Source: UBA4582 sp047630175 (GTDB lineage: Bacteria; Pseudomonadota; Gammaproteobacteria; Pseudomonadales; Azotimanducaceae). From it: a stretch of DNA of 64,000 nucleotides. How positions within the stretch are numbered: position 1 is the first letter of the stretch; every line of letters starts with the position of its first letter. The position numbers were made by a program, and so were the translations under genes. Under the pieces are notes generated by a model, which did not search any database, was not told the origin of the DNA, and saw nothing but the letters and a program-made list of their open reading frames with translations. The stretch is taken from NCBI GenBank assembly GCA_047630175.1, contig JBLHVI010000010.1:1-64000 (forward strand). The letters are read 5' to 3'. Shown here piece after piece: positions 1-8,700 of this stretch.

Positions 1-208
1 AGTTAGCGTGTACGGAAATATTTTCGTTGACGGCCTTGCGTACCAGTATTGAAGGCCCCTGAATAGTCGCGTTGTCACCGTCATAAACGTGATAAAGCAA
101 ATCTAGTCTGTCTTCTGGCAGTACCGCAGCATGACACCATTGGCAGCCTAGAAAGACAGCAAGCAGCGCGATAAAAGCCTGACGTGTGGGCCGCGTACTC
201 AAACCCAT
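1..208 (-). CDS. DUF3570 family outer-membrane protein, N-terminal fragment
   Basis: This gene runs off the left edge, so only about 69 N-terminal residues are visible. They comprise a signal peptide (hydrophobic core around residues 11-27) followed by AAVLPEDRLDLLYHVYDG and GPSILVRKAV, which I recognise as the typical start of DUF3570 proteins, predicted outer-membrane beta-barrels of unknown function. The ATG lies 7 bases beyond the stop of the DUF4266 gene, as expected for the usual TlpA-DUF4266-DUF3570 order. Function is unknown; a role in envelope metal or redox chemistry is inference from its neighbours. The C-terminal part and the barrel cannot be judged here. Confidence 0.8.
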   Translation of the reverse strand, partial: MGLSTRPTRQAFIALLAVFLGCQWCHAAVLPEDRLDLLYHVYDGDNATIQGPSILVRKAVNENISVHAN

Positions 209-215
209 GGCGGAC

Positions 216-461
216 TTAGTTGCAGCCACAGCCACCTCCGGTCGCACCTTCAGCGCCACGGGCAGACTCACGGGATTCATACACATGACTCAAATAACGA
301 CTGGCAACGGGGTTGCGATCGAAGGCCATAATCGGGTCCGCCAAATGTTGACGTTCATACGGCTTGACCCAAGGTTTAATAGCCATCTGATGACAACCAG
401 ACAGTGTTGCGATCGAGACAGCAGCAATACCTAGCAAAAGATATCCTCGGCGACCGGTCAT
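216..461 (-). CDS. DUF4266 mini-lipoprotein with Cys-rich C-terminus
   Basis: This is an 81-residue predicted lipoprotein. The N-terminus carries a hydrophobic signal with lipobox LSGC near residue 22, so the mature protein of about 60 residues should be membrane-anchored. The conserved core includes PWVKPYERQHLADPIM, and the protein ends in GATGGGCGCN, with two cysteines in a glycine context. This pattern fits the DUF4266 family. Its start overlaps the TlpA stop by 4 bases and DUF3570 follows after 7 bases, so the three are translationally coupled. The biochemical role is unknown; the Cys tail could bind metal or be a thiol substrate for the neighbouring thioredoxin, which is inference. Confidence 0.85.
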   Translation of the reverse strand: MTGRRGYLLLGIAAVSIATLSGCHQMAIKPWVKPYERQHLADPIMAFDRNPVASRYLSHVYESRESARGAEGATGGGCGCN

Positions 462-1018
462 TCTGAAATTAACTCGCTGATTTCGGCGCGGTAAAGCTCT
501 TCATAACCGGGTTTGTAGCCCTCGTGTCGGTAACGTATTTGGCCATCGCGATCAATCAAAAGAGTGCTTGGCATGGCCTCAACTTTGTATCTCTCGCTAA
601 CATCCCCTTTGGGATCAAATAGAATAGGAAATTGCAGGTTAAGCTCACTTAGCAGACGCTCGGCTTTTGCAGGTTCGCTGTCGACATTAACGCCGATAAC
701 TTTAAAACCCGCCACTTCAAAGCGTTCATGAAGTTCGTCAAGTATGGGCATCTCAATACGGCAAGGACCACACCAAGATGCCCAAAAGTTCAGCATGATC
801 ACGTCACCTCGTTGTTCTTGTAGGCGCATGTTAGGACCCCGGTGACTGGCGAGCGTAAAGTCTGGTGCCTCACCTGATGCCGGTTCAGCCAACCCAGCAG
901 GGGAATAAAAGCTGGCGCTCAGCAGCAGGCCTATAATGGCACTGAAAAATTTGTGCCGATCAATATGCTGGTTAACAAGCCCTTTTGTTACGCTTGATCG
1001 TCGTCGCTGATACGACAT
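458..1018 (-). CDS. TlpA-family exported thioredoxin
   Basis: This 186-residue protein has an N-terminal signal or anchor segment (about residues 23-45) and a thioredoxin-like fold. The redox motif WCGPC lies in NFWASWCGPCRIEMP, and the cis-proline region is MPSTLLID. This is the TlpA/ResA/AhpC-TSA-like group of periplasmic thiol-disulfide reductants, which commonly keep cysteines reduced for haem attachment or metal-site assembly. It lies 9 bases downstream of an outer-membrane barrel gene and overlaps the DUF4266 gene by 4 bases. Likely clients are the CxxCH haem proteins of this region or the DUF4266 cysteines (inference). The reductant source is not visible in the operon, but a DsbD/ScsB-like protein is encoded near 32344. 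Confidence 0.9.
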   Translation of the reverse strand: MSYQRRRSSVTKGLVNQHIDRHKFFSAIIGLLLSASFYSPAGLAEPASGEAPDFTLASHRGPNMRLQEQRGDVIMLNFWASWCGPCRIEMPILDELHERFEVAGFKVIGVNVDSEPAKAERLLSELNLQFPILFDPKGDVSERYKVEAMPSTLLIDRDGQIRYRHEGYKPGYEELYRAEISELISE

Positions 1019-1027
1019 AGCTATCTC

Positions 1028-1672
1028 CTAGAAAAAGGCGCTGACGCCGATGGTGGCTTCGAGGTTTTGGGTGGTGAGAGTTTCACCCAGTAGGTCGTGC
1101 TCAAACACGTGATTTCGCAAATCGATATGTACCGCAAGCCAATCCGTGGGGAATAGCTGGAAGCCAGCGCCGATGGCCAAGGAAGCGTGATTTTCATCGG
1201 CAAAACGGAAGTTGCCAGCGCCTAAGCTGATATAGCCATTACCATAAAAGGCATAGTCGCTACCGACGAACATTTCGCCGGGAAACACTTTGTAACCGAT
1301 GCTGGCGTTGTAATAGGTGACATCCCGCTGATCATCATCGAGCAATCGGGTGGCTCCACTCAGGCGCTCAAAGCTGGTTTCTTGAAGTTCAGTGTTTCCA
1401 TAGTCTGCCTCCATGAAGAAGTCCTCAGTGACGTGATAAGCTATGCGTAGCCGTGTGACTTGGCTTGTTCCAAAGTCCGCCATGTTGATTACGCCTGTCG
1501 ACACGCCAATTTCGAAATCCTCACTATCGAGTTGATTACGGCTAACGACCCTGCGGTCCTGATCAGTTTGTAGGAGGCCATCAAGACTGTCTTGGTCCGT
1601 TGCCGCAAAGACATGGCCGACGCACAGCATCAATATCAGGGCTAGAAAAATGCGTTGATTCCAAACGTCCAT
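1028..1672 (-). CDS. Outer-membrane beta-barrel domain protein
   Basis: This 214-residue protein has a signal peptide (cleavage likely after VFAA, around residue 24) and repeated amphipathic beta strands with glycine and aromatic residues, ending in the terminal phenylalanines (VSAFF) typical of proteins inserted by the BAM machinery. It resembles the small 'outer membrane beta-barrel domain' proteins that occur in pairs with SH3-domain barrels. Its start overlaps the end of the preceding SH3-barrel gene by 31 bases, so the two are translationally coupled. The C-terminal half resembles that of its neighbour, suggesting paralogy. The ligand or transported substance is unknown. Confidence 0.8.
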   Translation of the reverse strand: MDVWNQRIFLALILMLCVGHVFAATDQDSLDGLLQTDQDRRVVSRNQLDSEDFEIGVSTGVINMADFGTSQVTRLRIAYHVTEDFFMEADYGNTELQETSFERLSGATRLLDDDQRDVTYYNASIGYKVFPGEMFVGSDYAFYGNGYISLGAGNFRFADENHASLAIGAGFQLFPTDWLAVHIDLRNHVFEHDLLGETLTTQNLEATIGVSAFF

Positions 1673-2370
1673 TCCGTTTTCTCCTCATTGTTACTATTGC
1701 TGGTTAGTATCGTATGATTGTTATACTCAAGACTGATTCTATAGCGGCCGTCGATACGATAACGTGCGCCAAAGCTCACCGTTAACAAGTTGTTGGTGCT
1801 TTCCTGAGTTTTGATTAATGTTGCGTCTGTGGAGTTTTTGACGACGCCGGCGCCTAGGCCAAAAAAGGGCGACCAGCGTTTGCTGGGTAGAAATTGGTGG
1901 TTAAGTTGCACCCTTGCTATCTGACTATCTGAGAAATCGCCAAGCGCCTGAGTTAAGAATACTTCCATCGTAAAGTGCTCGCTGAGGCGGTAACCCGCGA
2001 TGAGGCTGGTGGCCCTAGCGCCTTCAAAATCACCCAGCCCAAGACCGACTTGCCAACTGTTGTAGAAAGTCGCGCTATTCGTCGATAGTGGCAACAGATC
2101 GGTTGCTCTAGCCCAGCCACTGACATCTCGGTGAGTGTTGACTTTGACCCAACCGGTTCGTTGACCCTGTATGGTCACTGTTTGGCCTTGCTCTACCGAA
2201 TAGGTGATAGGGTAGCCTCGGCCTGGTCCTGTATGCAGGTCGACATAAGAATCCTCAATGATCACTTGTTGCTTGCCTGCTTCGGCAAGTAGCGAATTAC
2301 TTAGACCGAGTAAAGTGAGCACCAGCGCAAGGTATACAAATCGTCTGTGTTGCGTTTGCGGGCTTTTCAT
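1642..2370 (-). CDS. SH3-domain outer-membrane beta-barrel protein
   Basis: I start this gene at the ATG at 2370, one base after the stop of the HzsA-like gene; an upstream in-frame start would run into that gene. The product has about 242 residues. It has a signal peptide, then a bacterial SH3 (SH3b) domain over roughly residues 30-85 (DLHTGPGRGYPITYSVEQG, WVKVNTHRDVSGWA), then a small beta-barrel ending in NAFF. SH3b domains often bind peptidoglycan or proteins, so it may tether the barrel in the periplasm (inference). It lies between the HzsA-like lipoprotein gene and the second barrel gene in one tight operon. Confidence 0.8.
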   Translation of the reverse strand: MKSPQTQHRRFVYLALVLTLLGLSNSLLAEAGKQQVIIEDSYVDLHTGPGRGYPITYSVEQGQTVTIQGQRTGWVKVNTHRDVSGWARATDLLPLSTNSATFYNSWQVGLGLGDFEGARATSLIAGYRLSEHFTMEVFLTQALGDFSDSQIARVQLNHQFLPSKRWSPFFGLGAGVVKNSTDATLIKTQESTNNLLTVSFGARYRIDGRYRISLEYNNHTILTSNSNNEEKTEWTFGINAFF

Positions 2371-2371
2371 A

Positions 2372-5125
2372 TTAATTCGCCGGCGCAGCGAAAGGATTGT
2401 TGTAATACTGCGCGCCAATATCCAACCATTCAGCAATCAGGCGCAACTCTGCTGGGGTTAGCCTGTCTTGATGACTACCATTCGCATCAAATTTGGTGAG
2501 AAAACGTTGGCTTGCCAGCGCGCCGTTAGCGGACAAACTGCGAGGCACATTGACTGTTACCAATAGCGGCAGACGATCACCATTGCTGTCAAGCACGAGC
2601 GTGCCGTCGACATCCGTTTGGAATAATAAGTTGCCCGCGTTGTCCGTGGCCTGCACAAGTTCCGTGATCAGCGTACCTGTAGGGTCCAGTATAAGAGCCT
2701 GGTCATTGCTGAGTAGTTCACGGTAGCTAGTCACCTGTTCGTCGTTTGTTGCTGATGGTGTATTCGACAGGTCTAACTGGGCGGCTGGAACGCGAGGGTT
2801 GCCAGCAGCATCAACCAAACTATGGCAGCTGATGCAGGTGTTATCTACATTATTAGGGCTGATACGTTGCTTTGACCATAGTGGTGCCAGATGCTGCGGG
2901 TAGTTGATGGTGATGCGACAGCCAGCCTGCCATTGCACTTGGCAGGCCTCGCTCACGGGGGCTGCGGTGGTTAGATCGGCGTAGGCGTAGGTGATATCTG
3001 CCGGGGGTACCTCAGACCAGTCGTCATGCAACACAACGTCAACGCTAGGAGAGGCTGTACCGCGTATGCGCGCCAAGGTCATAGCCATAGTTTCGGCCAT
3101 CTCGGGAATCAGGTTCGGCGCAGTGTTCGGCCACGGGGTTCCGCTAGTAGGTGCGCCAGTATTGATGGACGTGGGTTCCGCGTTCGGTCGTCCGTGAGCG
3201 GTTTCGCTATTTGCTGTATGACAGCCGTTGCAAACCATTTGACTGCCGGCGTTCATATGCAACCAGTTATTGTGTCGCTCGCTGATACGGCGGCCCTTGC
3301 TATCCAGCACGGATAGGCCAAAAGCTATATCTGCAGGTACTAAGAAGCGGGCAGATCCGTCGGGTTCAACGGGAACATAACCGAGAATTTCACGCATTCC
3401 CTGCCCGCGACTGACGCCAAACGCACTGTTGGAGATGTCACGCACCTCGTCGTTGGGTTGGCTGACGGCTTTGACGATACGCAGGAAACGCGCAGGTCTT
3501 GCGCTAGCGAGTGTTTGCTGTGGATCAATGAGTTGGGCGATACCCTGAGCTGACGAGTCCATGCCAGCGATGTCATAGACGCTGCGAATCTGCACGAGAC
3601 CAACGCCTGCATCAACCCATTGCTGCTGTTGATCACTGCTGGCTATCTGTGGAGGCAAGAACTGCGCGACAGGACGACTTGCCATGACGGCCACTTCGGT
3701 GACCATTTCACCTTCTACCGGAAGGGCAATTGGCAATTGCGTTTGAGTTTGTAGATCTAATAGCCACAAACCAAATAGGGGTGGTGCAGCGCGATACGCG
3801 GGATCATCAATGCGATCGACATCACAACTGACGATTGTTCGAGGTAGGATGAGAGTTTGTAGGCGGCACTGACTCCAGCTGACTAACAATCGGTCAGTGC
3901 CATCAAATAGTGGATAAGCCCCGTGATAGTGACCAAAAAGAGATAATGCGGCATTAGTGACGACAGGTTGTGGCGCCAGGCTACGTTGTGCTGTTTGATC
4001 GATAGTGTTGGCTGCGGCGGCTTGCATGACATTGGGTGTGGGCGATGAAAAATCGCTGAACCCGTTGATATCTATGCGAACCAGATCGCCACCTAAACCG
4101 ATGCCTCGCGCTGGCCTCAAATTGGCGAGAATGCTCCCGTCCGGTAGTAAACGATTTTGCCAAAATGTAGCGCTTGTATCTTCAGTACCGGTGAATTGGC
4201 TGTGGTAGCCATATTCGATCTGTAGTTCTTCACCGTTGGGGGTCAGACTATAAAAGCTTAGCTTGTCGCGGTTAGCCACATGGTCCCAGCGAAGAAACAA
4301 AATCCTGCCGTTATCAAGCAGTGTAGGGTCTAAATCATGGCTTTGATTGAAAGAGATCTGCGTGATGTTATCACCGTCAGCATCCATGATATGCAAGTTG
4401 AATGCGGCATCTGCTTCGTTTTCAGCGAGCCCGGAATACTGAGGTTTACCATCATCTAACAATAGTGATCGGCTACGACGCTGGCGATTAGAGGAGAATA
4501 CGATGCGTCCGTCTGGCAGAAAAGCAGGCGCGATATCATCACCCGCTTCGGCATTAATATCAGCGCCGATAATGCGGCGGGGCGCGGCGCTACCAAGGGT
4601 ATAAAGCCAGATGTCCCATGTTGGCTGCAGCCCATCATCGTCATCTTCAAGCTCGGCTGTGCGTAAGGCGAACAGAAGTTGCTGGCCGTCCGTTGAAACC
4701 TCAAGGTCCTTAATATCAACTAACGCTGCGTCGCTGAATACCGCACTACTGAGGTTTAACTCTATGGCATTGGCGGCCGCCCGCGCCCGCAGATGCAGGG
4801 TTGCTCCTGGGTTAAACGCTGAGGGTGAGGTCAGATCGCTAACATTCATCATGCTGTCCGCGTCAACGGGCAGCAGACGTTTGATATACGCAATCGGCAG
4901 ATCACGGGCTAGCAGGTCGCTTGCTTGGCTGCTAATTTGCTCGACAACAGCGGCGTCCTGGCTAGCTGGCGGAGCAATGCGCGCCGTCGACGGATTTGCA
5001 TTACTGTCGATAGGAATTAACAACGCTGCATCATCCTGCTGGCCACAAGCGACTAAGCTGGCGAGCGTGATGAGCGTTAGCCATACCCAGAGCGGATGAC
5101 CGTGCAATGTTGACGAGGACTTCAT
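2372..5125 (-). CDS. HzsA-related di-haem lipoprotein with beta-propeller
   Basis: This 917-residue predicted lipoprotein has lipobox SLVAC near residue 27. The N-terminal half contains WD40/PD40-like propeller blades (APAFLPDGRIVFSSNR, DPTLLDNGRILFLRWDH). The C-terminal part has two c-type haem sites, CNGCH near residue 632 and CISCH near residue 762. The pattern recalls proteins annotated as related to the hydrazine synthase alpha subunit (HzsA), which occur widely outside anammox bacteria and have no proven function there. I do not infer hydrazine synthesis. It is the first gene of the minus-strand operon running to DUF3570 and is divergent from the cobalamin-riboswitch operon. Export, haem attachment and an electron-transfer or oxidase role are plausible. 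Confidence 0.8.
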   Translation of the reverse strand: MKSSSTLHGHPLWVWLTLITLASLVACGQQDDAALLIPIDSNANPSTARIAPPASQDAAVVEQISSQASDLLARDLPIAYIKRLLPVDADSMMNVSDLTSPSAFNPGATLHLRARAAANAIELNLSSAVFSDAALVDIKDLEVSTDGQQLLFALRTAELEDDDDGLQPTWDIWLYTLGSAAPRRIIGADINAEAGDDIAPAFLPDGRIVFSSNRQRRSRSLLLDDGKPQYSGLAENEADAAFNLHIMDADGDNITQISFNQSHDLDPTLLDNGRILFLRWDHVANRDKLSFYSLTPNGEELQIEYGYHSQFTGTEDTSATFWQNRLLPDGSILANLRPARGIGLGGDLVRIDINGFSDFSSPTPNVMQAAAANTIDQTAQRSLAPQPVVTNAALSLFGHYHGAYPLFDGTDRLLVSWSQCRLQTLILPRTIVSCDVDRIDDPAYRAAPPLFGLWLLDLQTQTQLPIALPVEGEMVTEVAVMASRPVAQFLPPQIASSDQQQQWVDAGVGLVQIRSVYDIAGMDSSAQGIAQLIDPQQTLASARPARFLRIVKAVSQPNDEVRDISNSAFGVSRGQGMREILGYVPVEPDGSARFLVPADIAFGLSVLDSKGRRISERHNNWLHMNAGSQMVCNGCHTANSETAHGRPNAEPTSINTGAPTSGTPWPNTAPNLIPEMAETMAMTLARIRGTASPSVDVVLHDDWSEVPPADITYAYADLTTAAPVSEACQVQWQAGCRITINYPQHLAPLWSKQRISPNNVDNTCISCHSLVDAAGNPRVPAAQLDLSNTPSATNDEQVTSYRELLSNDQALILDPTGTLITELVQATDNAGNLLFQTDVDGTLVLDSNGDRLPLLVTVNVPRSLSANGALASQRFLTKFDANGSHQDRLTPAELRLIAEWLDIGAQYYNNPFAAPAN

Positions 5126-5474
5126 ACCTCTATTGTTGATGACGACCGCAACCTAAACGCTCGACAAGGTCACACTATTGTCGGAACTGGCTCTCACTTT
5201 GGAGGAAGCATGATTGGTGAAGGGCCAATCCTAGGCGCGGACTCAACAAGAGGTTCTTGCAGTTGTCATACGCATCGAACGACGATGACCTCACATTTGC
5301 GATGGACGAAGAGAGCAAGAAGGGCAAGTGCAGCAACAACGGCAAGGCGGCCTGCGTGGAACGCATAGCCAGAGCTAATACCCAATCGTGACAAATTACT
5401 CAGGCCGCTTCAATTCCATAGAATTCGAATAATTTTGTCGCCATTGCGAAGCTTATAGGTTAGATTCTGCGCCA

Positions 5475-5503
5475 TTGACCGGTCATGTAATTTGATAAAA
5501 TAT
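5475..5503 (+). promoter_or_regulatory. Possible promoter for the riboswitch operon
   Basis: TTGACC at 5475-5480 could be a -35 element, followed by the A/T-rich stretch GATAAAATAT that offers -10-like hexamers at spacings of 15-17 bases. It sits just before the riboswitch core, where a promoter must lie, but the -10 match is imperfect. Transcription-start mapping would be needed to decide. Confidence 0.35.
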
Positions 5504-5504
5504 A

Positions 5505-5602
5505 GTAAGGGGAAGCAGGTTGAAATCCTGCACTGACGCGCAACGGTAATTTATGTCTGTATTATAGGCGTATTAAGTCCGAAAACCTGACGACAGTATT
5601 AG
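5505..5602 (+). promoter_or_regulatory. Cobalamin (B12) riboswitch
   Basis: The segment has the conserved cobalamin-riboswitch landmarks in the right order: GGGGAAGCAGGTTGAAATCC, then CGCAACGGTAA, then the B12-box-like AAGTCCGAAAACCTGACGAC at about 5575-5594. A variable arm lies between the second and third elements. The RNA normally binds adenosyl- or other cobalamins and switches off downstream genes when B12 is plentiful. It is on the same strand as the CobN/ExbB-like/DUF2149/hydrolase operon and is well placed to control it. Whether control is by termination or by translation is unclear, since no T-tailed hairpin is obvious before the CobN start. Confidence 0.87.
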
Positions 5603-5781
5603 TTATCTCGCGAGAAGATTATTAATTGTTGGCTTAGTCTGTCACTTTTCTTTGTGGCATTCCGTCACTGCCAGCCTTCGAATATCTCCAGCGAATTTCC
5701 GATGTCTGTCACTATCAACGCGATTGCTCTGCCTAACGTTAGAGTAATGCGCTGTTTGGTCCAGCTTAGGTTATTTACAAT

Positions 5782-8700
5782 ATGGTCTGCGTACAGTTTC
5801 TTATTCGTTGTCTTACAGTGCTTGTATTAACGTTATATAACGTTACCGTGCTTGCAGTAGAGGTTGTAGGCATAATTTCTCCGCGCAATGCGGCTGATGT
5901 CTTAAGCGGTGCGCACCAATTTTTGACGAGTAATCCGTCACATTCGATTTTATTGAGAACCACGGATCAGTTTACTGGGCTTAGCGATGCAGACAGGAAA
6001 ACACTTTTAGAAAAAGCCGACATCGTTTTTCTTGGAGGAGTGTTCGGTGATTCAGTTAGCTTATTCAATGCCTACCTAAGTGCGGACAGTGGTGTTGATA
6101 TTAAATCGTTTGTTGCTGTACACAGTGATAGGCGGTTGGTAAACGCGTCGCGTATTTTGAAAAAACCGATGCTATCGAATGCCGATGTTGATGAGCTGAT
6201 GAAAGACCCTCCGGCCACAGTGGGAACGGACGTGATGCAATGGTCTAGGTTACGCTTGGAGCAGTTCCCAGAACATAGGGACTGGTTGCTGAGTAAAACG
6301 TTTTGGGCTGATCGAGATGTCGATAACATCGACGGCTTGTTTCGTCACCTCGTGTCCTTATCTGGCACAAAGCTGTCAGTGCCATCCCCCAAATTAAAAT
6401 CACCATTACGCGTATTCATTGACAGCAAATCGGTTGACCCTAGTACATTAACACTATCAAAGCAGTATCGGTGGATTGCCATTGTTGATTATGAAACTGG
6501 TGCGCGACCGGGAGAGGTCGATCTTATTGAGGAAATATGTCGACAATTGGAGGCTAAGCGAGATACTAAATGCTTAACAATACTCGCAAAGTGGGGGCCG
6601 TCTTCTGTTCGCGGCGCTAAATTACTGACCGAATTTCAAGACCGAATAGCGACCGTTGTATCACTGCAAAATTTTGTTTTGGGGGGCGGCGAAGGTCGAG
6701 AGCAGGTCAACGAGTATCTCGCTGAACTCGACGTCCCGGTGATCAAAGGTTTGCGTTTAAGTGATAGTACTGCTGACGAATATCGTCTCTCAGAGGAAGG
6801 CTTGCGTTGGGACAGCGTGCACTATCGCGTAGCGATGCCAGAGCTGCAAGGCATATCGCAGCCGCTAGTGATTGCCGCAATGACTGTGGCGAGTCTCGAT
6901 CAACAAACCGGCATAAAACTCTCGCTGTCACAGCCGATAGCAAGCCAAGTTTCATTGCTCGTTCGGCGTATAGAGCGATGGCTTGTTCTTCAAACTAAAG
7001 CGAATCAGGATAAACGGGTTGCGATAATTTATTACAATCATCCCCCTGGCAGGCACAATATTGGTGCTGACAATCTCAATGTGCCTGAGTCGCTACTAGA
7101 GATACTGCGGCACCTGAAAAGCCTTGGCTACAACACGGGTGAGCTACCAGCGTCGCGCGAAGCATTGCTCGATATCCTGCAGGATCGCGGCGTAAACTTA
7201 CCTGAGAACCGCGGTGCACTCAGAGACATGGCGACAAAGGTCGAAAAAGTCTCGGCAGCCGAGTATCAACAATGGTTTGATCAATTGCCTGCTGTTATCC
7301 AAGACGAGATGGAAAACGGTCCGCTGGGTTATCTCAATGTTATGTTGCCAATTGCGGCGAAATTTGACGACCCGGAGATTGCTCAAAGGCTCGTCAAGCG
7401 CGTGATAGAAGATTTGAAAAACGCCATGGAAGGCGCCAATCATAAGGCACGTGATCGTGTGCTGAATTTATTGAGTCAACTTGAAGGAATCTACGACACA
7501 ACCACTCAGGGCTCGGAAGAGGTAAAAGAAATTGATTGGCTTGCCGCTCGGGCGTTGGTGACCGCGATCACCCGCACTGGTGTTGAAGGAATTCGGGGGT
7601 GGGGCAAAGCACCGGGCAACGTAATGGTGCATAATAACCAGCTGCTAATACCCGGCGTGCAGTTTGGCCATATATTTGTCGGACCACAACCGCCACGTGG
7701 TTGGGAACTAAACGAAGAGATCTTGCACGCTAATTTGTCGTTTCCACCAACGCACCAGTACTTAGCGTTTTATCAATGGCTACGACACTCGTTCGCTGCT
7801 GATGCGCTAGTTCATTTGGGACGGCACTCTACTTATGAGTTTTTACCCCGCCATCGGGTAGGTATGGGTGACGTTGATTACCCCGTTGCGCTAATTGATG
7901 ACCTGCCGAGCATCTACCCTTATATCGTAGACGGCGTGGGTGAGGGTATTCAAGCAAAACGTCGCGGCTTAGCTGTGATGGTTGACCACCTAACACCACC
8001 GCTAGAAAGTACCGCGCTCTACGATCGATTGCTCGAATTACGTCAGTTGATTGAAACCTACGAAGCTGCGCCCGAGTCGGCGGGCGCGATGCGTCACCGG
8101 GCGATTGTTGCTATTAAGGAACTAGTCGATGACCTAAAGCTGGCCGATGAGCTTAACGTCAGCATGCGGGGTGAGCTAGAGATTCGTGGCGTTAAAGCTT
8201 ATGACCAAGTCGATGACGGGTTGTTGGTGCACGAGGTGGGCCACTACCTAACAAAGCTACAAGAAGACTTTATGCCGTTGGGGCTGCATAGTTTTGGGCA
8301 AGACTGGTCCGATGAAGCCATTGACACAATGCTTGCGTCAATGTCACAGGGTCAAACAGCTGATGAGCTTGATGAGAAAAGGGAGCTCTGGCGAGCCAGA
8401 CTCAGCGCTTCTCCACGTGCTGAGATTGAAGCCCTTGAAGCTGCACTAGCTGGGCGCTATATCAAACCCGGCAAAGGCAACGACCCTATTCGTACACCGG
8501 AAGTTTTACCGACCGGGCGTAATTTTTATGCGTTAGACGGCAGTCTTATTCCTACAAGACTTGGCTACCAAGTCGGCGTCGATCTTGCCGTACAAGCACG
8601 CGCGACGACGACGTCTGATGAAACTGATGCGATTGTGCTATGGGCGTCCGATGTGGTCAGAGACGAAGGCGCGATGATTGCTTTTGGGTTAGATATGCTC

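Larger units (their letters stand above)
5126..5781. other. Divergent intergenic region holding a riboswitch leader
   Basis: This gap of about 650 bases lies between the HzsA-like gene (minus) and the CobN-like gene (plus). Its right half contains the cobalamin riboswitch described separately, followed by about 180 bases of leader before the CobN start. The left half (about 5126-5470) shows no convincing gene; short open frames there lack ribosome-binding sites and family features. It must also hold the promoter of the minus-strand operon, which I could not place. Confidence 0.7.

Noticed and set aside
4611..5099. 162-codon plus-strand frame opposite the HzsA-like gene
   Set aside because: It lies fully antisense to a well-supported gene, has no recognisable domain, and mirrors the GC pattern of the true frame.
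2372..5125. Hydrazine synthesis (anammox) capability
   Set aside because: Only an HzsA-like protein is present; no hzsB/hzsC or hydrazine dehydrogenase genes, and the rest of the window is typical of an aerobic proteobacterium.
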